DNA of 49,262 nt, taken from NCBI GenBank assembly GCA_031274005.1, contig JAISQU010000157.1, positions 1 through 49,262 on the forward strand, given 5' to 3'. The notes beneath the pieces were generated by a model. That model ran no database searches and was not told the origin of the DNA. It was given only the letters and a program-made list of their open reading frames with translations. Of this stretch, positions 31,811 to 40,118 are shown one piece after another; within the stretch, counting starts at the first letter, position 1; each line of letters starts with the position of its first letter. The position numbers and the translations under genes are program-made. The stretch is from Spirochaetales bacterium. GTDB taxonomy: Bacteria; Spirochaetota; Spirochaetia; DTKZ01.

Positions 31811-32803
31811 TTACGCGATATTTGCGCCTTTTTTTCTGATGACACAGTAAAGAAAAATTTCCAGAAGGCGGGAATGCATATCCGCGCCGCCGGAACGCAG
31901 ATATTCGTCAAAATCGGCGCAGAGGTTGATAATATCGTCGAGCTGCGCGGCGGAAAAATTTCTGGCCCCCTCGGTATGGGTGCGCTGACTGCGCTTGAAG
32001 ACAATTTTGAGGCTGGCAAAAGCGTCTGCGGCGGGAATATTCATGGACAGAAGCTGACTGTACGACCTGAGGCTCCTGAACTGCCGGAACAGCCCTCCCA
32101 AAAGCTGAACAGGCCCGGAACTCCCCTCAAGGAGCAGCTTGGCAAGTATCTCAAGGGACATTTCAAGGTCCAGGGCGCAGACCGTCGCGAACAGGGAATA
32201 CACTGTTTCCTGCCTGCTGTGATACAAATAGGTCTCAATGTCGGCGGTCGTGATTTCCGCGTTTTCACCCTTGAAAAGACACAGATTCACGCATTCCCGC
32301 TCAAATTCTGTCGTGGTATTTTCTACCAAATCCAGAAAAAGATCGGCCGCGCCGGAAGTTATCCGCGCCTTGTGACGCGCAAAACAATTTATAATCCAGC
32401 CTTTTTTCTCGTTGTCAAAAAGTTCGTAGAACTTTTGGGTTCCCTTTGCCCCCACGCAGTCCGCCAGTTTTTTATCTGTCTGAAAGGTATCCGAAACAAA
32501 AACAAGAACTCCGTCCGGCGAAGGCTTTTTGGCGTACGCGGCAAGAAGGGCAAGTTCATCTTTTTTGTGCAGATCCTCCGCGCCGTTATAAATGACAAGT
32601 TTGCGGGAAGCAAAAAGCGAAGCGTTGCGTAAAAGAGAAACGACATCCTGAATGGAGGTCTCAAAGGCGTAGAAATGGTATTCTTCGGGGGGAGATCCTC
32701 CCAGGGTAAGGGCCTCGCGTATATCGCCGATAAAAGCGTTTTTTTTGCCGGTTTCCGGCCCCAGAAGCAGATACAGGGGCTGCGGGGAGGCCGGTTTACT
32801 CAT
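31811..32803 (-). CDS. holA: DNA polymerase III subunit delta
   Basis: A 330-residue clamp-loader delta subunit: N-terminal YLLLGPETGKKNAFIGDIREAL in place of a Walker A, followed by LLRNASLFASRKLVIYNGAE and a C-terminal collar domain of helices. It opens the sliding clamp together with DnaX. It starts 8 nt inside the end of lexA, so it is translationally coupled as the last gene of the long rpoN operon. Confidence 0.88.
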   Translation of the reverse strand: MSKPASPQPLYLLLGPETGKKNAFIGDIREALTLGGSPPEEYHFYAFETSIQDVVSLLRNASLFASRKLVIYNGAEDLHKKDELALLAAYAKKPSPDGVLVFVSDTFQTDKKLADCVGAKGTQKFYELFDNEKKGWIINCFARHKARITSGAADLFLDLVENTTTEFERECVNLCLFKGENAEITTADIETYLYHSRQETVYSLFATVCALDLEMSLEILAKLLLEGSSGPVQLLGGLFRQFRSLRSYSQLLSMNIPAADAFASLKIVFKRSQRTHTEGARNFSAAQLDDIINLCADFDEYLRSGGADMHSRLLEIFLYCVIRKKGANIA

Positions 32804-33410
32804 ACGAGCGCATCACATGCGCCAGCCGTCCGAGGATAAAGACATTATGCTTTTGTTCATAGCGGGTCTTGTAGCCGGGATTCTCGGCTTCAAGCCGTAC
32901 CCGGTTTTTTTCTTCGTAGAACCTCTTGAGCGTGGCGTTTTCATCATTCACAAGAGCGACAACTATGTCTCCGTTATGAACTTCGTTTTGCTTCGCGATA
33001 ATCGCCATATCCCCCTCAAGGATGCCGGCGTTTATCATGCTGTCCCCTTTTACCCGCAGGGCAAAGTAGTCCCCTTTTTTCAGATAGCGCTCAGAGACGC
33101 GCAGATACCCCTCAAGGTTTTCATCGGCAAAAACCGGATTACCCGCCGCGACCGTACCGACAATGGGAATTTTCCGCTGGCCCTCTTCCCGTATGCCTGA
33201 ACCGTCCAGAATTTCGATGGTCCGGGAGCGGTTTTTGTTAAAGCCCAAAAACCCTTTTTTTCCCATGGCCCGCACATGGTCATGCGCGCTTTTGGCGGAA
33301 AAATGGAAATATCCGGCAATTTCCCTGATGGTGGGGGGGAAATTGTGCTCGTAAATAAAGTTCCGGATAAACTCAAGAACTTCTTTCTGCCGTGCCGTTA
33401 ATCCTTTCAT
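32796..33410 (-). CDS. lexA: LexA repressor
   Basis: A 204-residue LexA: N-terminal winged helix (LTARQKEVLEFIRNFIYEHNFPPTIREIA), autocleavage site A89-G90 in GTVAAGNP, and the Ser-Lys dyad S124 (KGDSM) and K162 (ATLKRF). All residues for RecA-stimulated self-cleavage are present, so a working SOS repressor is expected. It overlaps its upstream NtrX-like gene by 4 nt and holA by 8 nt. No LexA box was identified. Confidence 0.95.
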   Translation of the reverse strand: MKGLTARQKEVLEFIRNFIYEHNFPPTIREIAGYFHFSAKSAHDHVRAMGKKGFLGFNKNRSRTIEILDGSGIREEGQRKIPIVGTVAAGNPVFADENLEGYLRVSERYLKKGDYFALRVKGDSMINAGILEGDMAIIAKQNEVHNGDIVVALVNDENATLKRFYEEKNRVRLEAENPGYKTRYEQKHNVFILGRLAHVMRSYE

Positions 33411-34765
33411 TTTTCTGTTTTTATCCCATACCTTTTAATTTTTCCGTGCAGATTGCTCGGATACATTCCGACAGCCTCCGCGGTTTTAGTAATGTTGTAA
33501 TCAAAAGCCTTCAGTTTTATCTCGATGAAATTCCTTTCAAAGGCTTCCCTCGCGTCAGTCAGGGACATGGAGCCATACTCCCCAAGCCCGTCATCAGATC
33601 CGCCCGACTCACCCAGATAGTATTTTACCGTCTCGGCGGAAATTAATTGCTCATCTGTCATTATATTAATACGTTCGATAAAATTTTTCAACTCCCTGAT
33701 ATTCCCCGGCCAGGGATGGGCGCACAGAAGGGCCATGCCCTCGGCGCAGATGGTCCGCACGCAGGCCTCTCCCGGAGGCTTGAACTTTAGCATAAAGTAA
33801 TCAGTTAAAAGAGGAATGTCGGATATTCTTTCCGCGAGGGAAGGCGCCTGAATGGGAATAACGTTCAGGCGGAAAAAAAGATCCTCGCGGAATTTCCCCG
33901 CGTGAATCTGCTCCCGTATGTTTTTGTTTGTCGCGGCGATGATGCGCACATCCACCGTCAGGGAATCTTCCCCGCCGACGCGCTCAAACTTCAGGTCCTG
34001 AATGACGCGCAGCACTTTAGCCTGAGTCCCCAGGGACATGTCGGCAACCTCGTCCAGAAAGAGCGTCCCCCTGTGGGCAAGCTCGAACTTTCCCTTGCGG
34101 CGAGAGACGGCCCCGGTAAAAGCTCCCTTTTCGTGGCCGAGAAGTTCGCTTTCGATAAGGGATTCGGGGATGGCGGCGCAGTTCACCTCGATAAAAGGCC
34201 CGGCTGATCTGCGGCTTTGCCGGTGAATCTCGCGGGCGATAAGCTCCTTGCCCGTGCCGTTCGGTCCCGTAATAAGAACGCGGGAATCCGTGCGGGCGCT
34301 TTGTTCGATAAGGCCGCGCATTTTCGCCACAGCCTCGCTCACGCCGATAATTTCATCCTGCTGCAGCATGGAATTACGCAGGTACAGGTTTTCCCTGCGC
34401 AGTTTTTCCATTTCAAAGGCGTTGCGCACAATTGTTATGATTTTCTCAAGGCTCAGGGGTTTTTCCAGAAAATCGAAGGCGCCCAGCTTTACGGCCTTTA
34501 CCGCAAGGTCTATATTCGCGTGGCCGGAAATCATGATAACCGGAACCGCCGCGGACTTTTCCCGTATCTGTTTCAGAACGTCAATGCCTCCCATATTGGG
34601 AAGCCATACATCAAGTATGACAAGGCCGGGATCTTCTTTTTCCAGAATGGCAAGCCCCTCATAGCCGTCCGCTGCGGTAAAAACCGTATACTTTTCGTCC
34701 ATAAGGATATCACGCAGAACAGAGCGTATACCCGGCTCGTCATCGATTACCAGAACTGTATTCAT
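33407..34765 (-). CDS. NtrX-like sigma-54-dependent response regulator
   Basis: A 452-residue regulator with receiver domain (D8, D9, phospho-acceptor D52, K102), AAA+ domain (Walker A GPNGTGKE, canonical GAFTGA at 214-219, LFLDEVADM Walker B) and a C-terminal DNA-binding region (ITKTAEAVGMYPSNLHGKIKRYGI). It should activate RpoN promoters on phosphorylation. It overlaps the NtrY-like kinase gene by 26 nt and lexA by 4 nt, and lies in the same operon as rpoN. Confidence 0.93.
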   Translation of the reverse strand: MNTVLVIDDEPGIRSVLRDILMDEKYTVFTAADGYEGLAILEKEDPGLVILDVWLPNMGGIDVLKQIREKSAAVPVIMISGHANIDLAVKAVKLGAFDFLEKPLSLEKIITIVRNAFEMEKLRRENLYLRNSMLQQDEIIGVSEAVAKMRGLIEQSARTDSRVLITGPNGTGKELIAREIHRQSRRSAGPFIEVNCAAIPESLIESELLGHEKGAFTGAVSRRKGKFELAHRGTLFLDEVADMSLGTQAKVLRVIQDLKFERVGGEDSLTVDVRIIAATNKNIREQIHAGKFREDLFFRLNVIPIQAPSLAERISDIPLLTDYFMLKFKPPGEACVRTICAEGMALLCAHPWPGNIRELKNFIERINIMTDEQLISAETVKYYLGESGGSDDGLGEYGSMSLTDAREAFERNFIEIKLKAFDYNITKTAEAVGMYPSNLHGKIKRYGIKTEK

Positions 34766-36536
34766 CCTGTCTCTCCGCCGGCAAATCTATAAAAAAGGTT
34801 GTTCCCACGCCGGGGTGGGACTCGAACCATATCTGGCCTTTGTGATCGAATACTATCCTTTCTACAACGCTCAGGCCCAGGCCGGTTCCAAAACTTTTGG
34901 TTGTATAATAGGGATTAAAAACCTGCGAAAAGTTTTCCGGCGCAATGCCTTCGCCCGTGTCCTCCACCTGTATTCTGCAATAACGGGTATTTCCCTTTTT
35001 GACAAGGTCCGCCCGGAAAATAATGTCGCCGCCCCGCGGCATCGCGTCTATGGAGTTGGTGATGAGGTTCGCGAAAACCTGCCTCATCTGCCCCGGATCC
35101 AGGGAAAGCCGGATATCGCCGGCGACTTCTTCGCAACGGATGGAAATGTTTTCGGCTTTATGGCTATAGGTAGCCGCGGCTTCAAGGATGAGGTCCTTCA
35201 GGATCACCGGCTGGGGCTGGGGCGCGGGCAGGCGGGAAAAGTTACGGAACTCCGTCAAAAGCGCGTCCAGTCCGTTCACCTCGCGGATAATTGAATCCAC
35301 CGCAGAATGAAGCACTTCCCCGAAATCTCCGGCGTTTTCGCTGTACCTTTTGAGTATTCTCTGGGCTGAGAGCTTTATCGGCGTCAGGGGGTTCTTGATT
35401 TCGTGGGCGAGCCTCTGCGCTATCTCCTGCCAGGCCGCGACTTTTTCTGTCTGCATGCTTTTCAGGCGGCTTTTCTCCAGTTCCATCACCATCTGGTTGA
35501 AGGAATCGGCAAGAAGAGACAGCTCGTCGCGTGAGCGCGACAGGATGCGGAAAGAAAAATCCCCCTCCGCCACTTTGCGGGTGGCTTCCTCCAGATTGAC
35601 GAGGGGCCGTACAATTTCGTCGCTTAAACGGAAACTCGCCAAAGCCGCCAGCAGCATAAGGGGAAAGGAAAAAAGTCCGAACAGGCCGGCTATAACGAAA
35701 AGAAAGGAGGGCCGGTACTGTTCAAACTGCCTGTAGGTTTCAAGGGTGGCCGTCAGGTCTTCGGCATAGCGGTCAAAGGTTTCCGGCAGAGTCACCGTCA
35801 GGATAACAAAAAAATCGCCCCGGCTGTTTTGGAAGTTTTTCCTGGCCCGCAAAACGCTTGTTCCCTGGTTCAGGACTTCGCGGGGCAGAAGCCCTTCCCC
35901 CGCCGGCAGGGCGTTTTCAGCATCGATAAAACTCCGGCCGTCTCCGGCGCTGCGGATTTCACCGCCCTCCGCCGAAAAAACCTGAAAAGCGCTCAGGCCG
36001 GGAATCGCGGACTTCAGTTTTTCCCATATTTCCGCTTCCTGCTGGTCTGAATCACCCAGCAGGGCCGAAAAATAATCGTTTGACGGCAGCTTGTCCAGGA
36101 ACTCCGCTTTTTCGTTGTAATAGTATATTGCCAGGGAAAGGCCGCCTTGCAGGGCCGCGTCAATACGGGAATTAAAAACCGAACCAAGGGCCGAGTTAAT
36201 AAAGTTAACGGACAAAAAGGCCTGGGGAAGGGCTGAAACTACAATAATAACCAGAAAAAAAATAACCAGCCGCAGCTTGAAACGCCCCCCCGGTTTCTTC
36301 GAGGACCCCGCGCGCAAAAGATGGAAAGCCTGGAACCCTAGGACAAACAAAAGCAGAAAGCTGAACAGAACCGTCAGCCCGGCGATAACCGACAGGGCGA
36401 TATTCCTGTTCAGGGAAAAATCCTGCAAAACCTGGCTGGAGAAAAACAGGACAAACGCTACAAGAAGAATATAAAAAAAGAAAAGCCCCGCGAGGACGGC
36501 AAAGGAACCCTGTGTTCTTTTCCACCGCATGTTCAT
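34740..36536 (-). CDS. NtrY-like sensor histidine kinase
   Basis: A 598-residue kinase. Three to four N-terminal membrane segments (FAVLAGLFFFYILLVAFVLF; ALSVIAGLTVLFSFLLLFV; VIFFLVIIVVSALPQAF) and another before a HAMP domain (near SFLFVIAGLFGLFSFP), then AQRLAHEIKNPLTPIKLSAQR with the phospho-acceptor histidine and a HATPase (NLITNSIDAM, DTGEGIAPEN, KSFGTGLGLSV). The frame is open upstream to 36920, but ATG 36536 is chosen: it overlaps the DUF4390 stop by 4 nt and starts the hydrophobic N-terminus. It probably pairs with the NtrX-like regulator. Confidence 0.93.
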   Translation of the reverse strand: MNMRWKRTQGSFAVLAGLFFFYILLVAFVLFFSSQVLQDFSLNRNIALSVIAGLTVLFSFLLLFVLGFQAFHLLRAGSSKKPGGRFKLRLVIFFLVIIVVSALPQAFLSVNFINSALGSVFNSRIDAALQGGLSLAIYYYNEKAEFLDKLPSNDYFSALLGDSDQQEAEIWEKLKSAIPGLSAFQVFSAEGGEIRSAGDGRSFIDAENALPAGEGLLPREVLNQGTSVLRARKNFQNSRGDFFVILTVTLPETFDRYAEDLTATLETYRQFEQYRPSFLFVIAGLFGLFSFPLMLLAALASFRLSDEIVRPLVNLEEATRKVAEGDFSFRILSRSRDELSLLADSFNQMVMELEKSRLKSMQTEKVAAWQEIAQRLAHEIKNPLTPIKLSAQRILKRYSENAGDFGEVLHSAVDSIIREVNGLDALLTEFRNFSRLPAPQPQPVILKDLILEAAATYSHKAENISIRCEEVAGDIRLSLDPGQMRQVFANLITNSIDAMPRGGDIIFRADLVKKGNTRYCRIQVEDTGEGIAPENFSQVFNPYYTTKSFGTGLGLSVVERIVFDHKGQIWFESHPGVGTTFFIDLPAERQDEYSSGNR

Positions 36537-37060
36537 GGAACACCGAACCTGCGCCAGGCGCTTTGCGGCTGGCTGTCCGCGTAAAACACCTGCAAAATAT
36601 TCAGGGGAGGCCGGAATACCATCTGCTGAAAACTCACCCGTGCAAGCATGTAGAGTTTTTCTTCGCCGGAAAAAACCAGAAGAGGGAATTTTAGTTCGAG
36701 AAAATTCCTGAAAAAGGCTTCCCAGTCCGCATAAAAAACACGGCGTCCGTTGGCGTGGCGGATTTCCCAGGAAGAGCTGAAGACATCCCAGCGGCCCTCC
36801 TGCACAAGATCCATCTCCAGGAGCATCCTGTCGCCCAAAAGCGGCGGCCGCCCCGTGTCCTGATAGATTTGCAGGGTATACTGTATCCGCGCCCGGAAAC
36901 CCTGCAGGATGTGTGACCACAACTGCGCGTCATTTATGCCGGATATGCGGACAGTTACCTGCGAGTTCTCTATATCCTGAACAAAATCCAGGAGAGGTTC
37001 TCCCGCGCGCAGAGCGCCGCCGGCGCATAACAACAGAAGAAACAGAATGCGCCGCCTCAA
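36533..37060 (-). CDS. DUF4390 family secreted protein
   Basis: A 175-residue protein with a signal peptide (MRRRILFLLLLCAGGALRAG) and a DUF4390-type body containing repeated RI.YTLQIY and WEIRHANGRRVFYADWEAFFRNF. Function unknown. DUF4390 genes are often found next to NtrY-type kinases, as here with a 4-nt overlap, so an accessory role for the sensor is plausible but unproven. Confidence 0.78.
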   Translation of the reverse strand: MRRRILFLLLLCAGGALRAGEPLLDFVQDIENSQVTVRISGINDAQLWSHILQGFRARIQYTLQIYQDTGRPPLLGDRMLLEMDLVQEGRWDVFSSSWEIRHANGRRVFYADWEAFFRNFLELKFPLLVFSGEEKLYMLARVSFQQMVFRPPLNILQVFYADSQPQSAWRRFGVP

Positions 37061-37063
37061 GAA

Positions 37064-37336
37064 TTAGTCCTCCTCAAACCGCCGTTCAAAAAGATCGGAG
37101 AGAGCCTGAACCGCTTCCGCCTCGTCGGGCCCTTCCGCCCGGATAAGCAGGCTCGTATTGTAGCCGGCGGCAAGAGTAATGATACCCATAATTGATTTCG
37201 CGTTTATGGTCTCATTTTCCGCTTCTTTAATCATGCTGATTTTTGAAGCAAACTTGGTGGCTACCTTTACAATAAGACTCGCCGGCCGGGCATGAATTCC
37301 CGCCCTGTTTTTTGTTGTAACACGTTTTTCTGTCAT
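37064..37336 (-). CDS. ptsH: HPr phosphocarrier protein
   Basis: A 90-residue HPr with the EI-phosphorylated histidine H15 (AGIHARPAS) and the regulatory serine S48 (NAKSIMGIITLAAG), equivalent to Ser46 of Bacillus HPr. The serine and the adjacent hprK gene imply ATP-dependent regulatory phosphorylation. No EI or EII gene is in the window, so it may work as a regulator rather than in sugar uptake. It overlaps hprK by 4 nt. Confidence 0.93.
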   Translation of the reverse strand: MTEKRVTTKNRAGIHARPASLIVKVATKFASKISMIKEAENETINAKSIMGIITLAAGYNTSLLIRAEGPDEAEAVQALSDLFERRFEED

Positions 37337-38313
37337 AGGCTGCTGTTCTGTAAGTATACCGTTCTTGCATTCTCACTTTCAAGCCACTTCAGCACGCTCT
37401 TGTTAAATTCCTTCGCGGAGAAGTACCCCATCTCCTTTAAGCGTTCGTTTTTGGCCGCTGTCTCGATGAGGATGGGAATATTGCGCCCGGGCTTGACGGG
37501 AATCATCAGGTAAGGAATTTGCACCCCAAGAATTTCAGTTGTCACCTCGTGATCGCCAAGCCGGTCATAATTTTTGTCTGTTTCCCAGTTTTCCAGTTCT
37601 ACAACAAGCTGTATCGTTTTTTCGTCCCGAATGGCCGACACTCCGTACAGGTGGGTCACGTTGATGACCCCCAGGCCCCGGATTTCCATGTGGTGGCCGA
37701 TAATCCTGTTTGCGCCGGCCCCCAGAAGAATGTTTCCCGAAACACAGCGGATTTCTACCGCGTCATCCGCGACAAGCCTGTGCCCCCGCTCTATAAGTTC
37801 CAGAGCGGCCTCGCTTTTGCCGACCCCGCTGTCCCCCAGGATGAGTACGCCCACGCCAAAAACCTCGACAAGAACACCGTGGCGCGTTTCCTTGGGGGCG
37901 AATACATTCGAGAGCGCCCGCATGATGCGGGTGGCAAAATCGGATGTCGGCAGACTCGTTTGTAGAAGCGGGCAGCCCGAATCTCCGCATATTTTTGTAA
38001 ATACGTCGTTGGGCTGCAGCGAATGGGAAAAAATTACGCAGGGCATTTCGTTGCGGAAAAACCTCTCGACCGACGCTATGGAGTTTTCCTCAAACAGCTT
38101 TACCAGATACGCGTACTCGCCCCGGCCAAAAAGCTGAATGCGCTGAAAGGCAAAATTATCAAAAAAGCCTGAAAGCGCAAGCCCGGGACGGTTGATGTCC
38201 GGTATTTCAATGACGCGTACAAGCCCCGGACGGCCGGCGATGCAGCGCAGATCCAGGGCGTCGTGCTCCCTTAAGTCCAGATTCAGCAGATCCAAAACCG
38301 TAAATTTATTCAT
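37333..38313 (-). CDS. hprK: HPr kinase/phosphorylase
   Basis: A 326-residue HprK: N-terminal domain, catalytic H145 (TRHG), P-loop GDSGVGKS at 160-167, and the family signature EIRGLGVINV near 210-220. It phosphorylates or dephosphorylates the regulatory serine of HPr according to energy state. It overlaps ptsH and hpf by 4 nt each, in the order hpf-hprK-ptsH. Confidence 0.95.
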   Translation of the reverse strand: MNKFTVLDLLNLDLREHDALDLRCIAGRPGLVRVIEIPDINRPGLALSGFFDNFAFQRIQLFGRGEYAYLVKLFEENSIASVERFFRNEMPCVIFSHSLQPNDVFTKICGDSGCPLLQTSLPTSDFATRIMRALSNVFAPKETRHGVLVEVFGVGVLILGDSGVGKSEAALELIERGHRLVADDAVEIRCVSGNILLGAGANRIIGHHMEIRGLGVINVTHLYGVSAIRDEKTIQLVVELENWETDKNYDRLGDHEVTTEILGVQIPYLMIPVKPGRNIPILIETAAKNERLKEMGYFSAKEFNKSVLKWLESENARTVYLQNSSL

Positions 38314-38603
38314 TTTGAGTGTTTTTTAATTTTTCCTTTTTCTTTCACGACTTTCGCGTCGATTTTATCAGACAATTTATCTATACCCCCGCGCAGGTCA
38401 AAGTCATGTATCCGCAGATGATGAACTTTTCCCCAGCGAAAATGGATATCCGCTTCCAGGGAGTAGTCTTTTCCTTTGGATACCGTACAGGCCAGACTCA
38501 CAATCATGTCCTGGGCGAACTCAATCTTCTGCATTTTCTTTTCAATAAGTTCGCGAAAATCTTCCGGAAGATCAAAATGGATTGATTTGATTTCTACGTT
38601 CAT
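38310..38603 (-). CDS. hpf: Ribosome hibernation-promoting factor
   Basis: A 97-residue short-form HPF/RaiA protein (MNVEIKSIHFDLPEDFRELIEKKMQKIEF..., then YSLEADIHFRWGKVHHLRIHD). It binds the 30S subunit in stationary phase. The short form lacks the C-terminal dimerisation domain of long HPF. Its place between rpoN and hprK matches the widespread rpoN-hpf association. Confidence 0.9.
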   Translation of the reverse strand: MNVEIKSIHFDLPEDFRELIEKKMQKIEFAQDMIVSLACTVSKGKDYSLEADIHFRWGKVHHLRIHDFDLRGGIDKLSDKIDAKVVKEKGKIKKHSK

Positions 38604-38618
38604 TGTTTTGCCTCCATA

Positions 38619-39998
38619 CTATCTTTCGTACGAAGAACTTATATCCAGTTCCTTGCGGTACTTGGTAACAGTTCTCCGCGCCAGGGAAATTCCCCGTTCG
38701 GACAAAAGGTTTGAAATTTTTTGATCCGACAGCCCTTTACCTCCTTCTTTTTCGATAATTTCCTTGACAATCTGCTTGACGCCTTCTTTGGAAAAACGGG
38801 AACCCGAAGAACCCGGACCGGAAATGGAGTTCGAGAAAAAATACTTTAATTCAAATATACCCCATTCGGTCTGCATATACTTCGCCGTTGTGGTACGGGA
38901 CACGGTTGTCTCGTGTACGCCGATCTCCGCGGCAATATCTTTGAGTGTAAGCGGTTTGATGAACTTGGGCCCGCGTATAAAAAACTCGCGTTGAAACTCC
39001 ACAATCGCCCTGGCGACTTTCAGCAGGGTCTGGTTACGCTGGTGTATGCACTTGATGAACAGGCGGGCTTCCTGAATATTGGTATTGACGAACTTTCGCA
39101 GTTCCCGCGTGTCGCGCGCCCGGCCGCAGGAATCGTGAATCCCCGCAAAGAAAGGATCCACCCCCAGCACGGGGATTTCCTCGTCGTTCAGAATAATGAC
39201 AAACTGCCCGTCCTTTAACTTCACCATAAGGTCGGGAATGACATAGCGCGGAGCTTCCCCGGAATAAAGCCGGCCGGGAAAGGGCGTAAGGGTTTTGATA
39301 AACGCAAGGGCCTGCGCAACCTCCTCTTCGTGTATTTTCAGATCCTTCGCAATCTCCCTGTATTTGCCCCGCTCCAGAGCCTCAAAATGGTTCTGCAGAA
39401 TGACAAGCGCGTGGTCCGGAATGTCCGGCCGCGCGGCAGCCTGAACAATAAGGGACTCTCTGTAATCCGCCGTACAGACCCCTATGGGATCGAGCTTGCG
39501 CACAAGCTGTATGCTTTCTTTCAGAAGGCGGCGCTTTGATTCGGGTACAAAAGTTTGCGGATTTTCGCGGTGGAAACCGTTTTCGTCGAGGTTGCGGATA
39601 AGAAGCTCGCAGACTTCAACGACCGCAGGAGAAACAGGCTGCAGCCGTACCTGCCACAAAAGATGGTCCTGAAGCGATTCGGGCCGGGACAGAGCCCCTT
39701 CCATAAAGCGCCTCTTTGCGTCCCCGCCCTCTTCGTCATAGCCCGGACCGCGGGTAAAGCCGGGGTCTGAAGAATCCTCGAAATATTCGTACTCTTCGGA
39801 ATTCTTTTTGGGCCGCTCATCCAGGGAATAGCTTTGGGGTTCTTCAAACACTTCAAGGGCGGGATTTTTTTCAAGCTCTTCCTGTATTCTGATACGAAGC
39901 TCCTGCAGGGGCATCGCCATTATCTGGATGCCCTGCAAAAGCTGGGTGTTCATCTGTAACCTTTGATCCTGTACCAGAACAGGTTTCTGCGACAGCAC
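38619..39998 (-). CDS. rpoN: RNA polymerase sigma-54 factor
   Basis: A 459-residue RpoN: N-terminal Gln/Leu-rich activator-interacting region (QDQRLQMNTQLLQGIQIMAM), core-binding region, helix-turn-helix (LKDIAAEIGVHETTVSRTT) and C-terminal RpoN box ARRTVTKYRKEL. It needs AAA+ activators, two of which are encoded in this window. The start is GTG at 39998, after AGGGTAGGCGGA. It is the first gene of a nine-gene operon with 4- to 26-nt overlaps or short gaps. Confidence 0.95.
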   Translation of the reverse strand: MLSQKPVLVQDQRLQMNTQLLQGIQIMAMPLQELRIRIQEELEKNPALEVFEEPQSYSLDERPKKNSEEYEYFEDSSDPGFTRGPGYDEEGGDAKRRFMEGALSRPESLQDHLLWQVRLQPVSPAVVEVCELLIRNLDENGFHRENPQTFVPESKRRLLKESIQLVRKLDPIGVCTADYRESLIVQAAARPDIPDHALVILQNHFEALERGKYREIAKDLKIHEEEVAQALAFIKTLTPFPGRLYSGEAPRYVIPDLMVKLKDGQFVIILNDEEIPVLGVDPFFAGIHDSCGRARDTRELRKFVNTNIQEARLFIKCIHQRNQTLLKVARAIVEFQREFFIRGPKFIKPLTLKDIAAEIGVHETTVSRTTTAKYMQTEWGIFELKYFFSNSISGPGSSGSRFSKEGVKQIVKEIIEKEGGKGLSDQKISNLLSERGISLARRTVTKYRKELDISSSYER

Positions 39999-40037
39999 TC
40001 CGCCTACCCTCTTTTGTTTCTAAAATGCTCTGCGATT

Positions 40038-40067
40038 AATATTGCTGGAGGGGAGAGAGTTTGTCAA
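40038..40067 (-). promoter_or_regulatory. Possible promoter of the rpoN operon
   Basis: Minus-strand TTGACA (40062-40067), an 18-nt spacer and AATATT (40038-40043), with a leader of about 35 nt to the GTG at 39998. Confidence 0.45.
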
Positions 40068-40118
40068 TGATCTATATTGATGATTCTCCCTTCGGTATCC
40101 GGCAGAGGCGGCAGGCCT

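Noticed and set aside
36537..36920. A longer NtrY-like kinase starting at 36920.
   Set aside because: The extra residues lie inside the DUF4390 gene in another frame and do not look like a protein; ATG 36536 has the ATGA overlap.
32796..39998. LexA-binding box upstream of lexA or rpoN.
   Set aside because: No convincing symmetric site was seen in the short gaps; the spirochaete LexA site is not assumed to match E. coli or Bacillus consensus.
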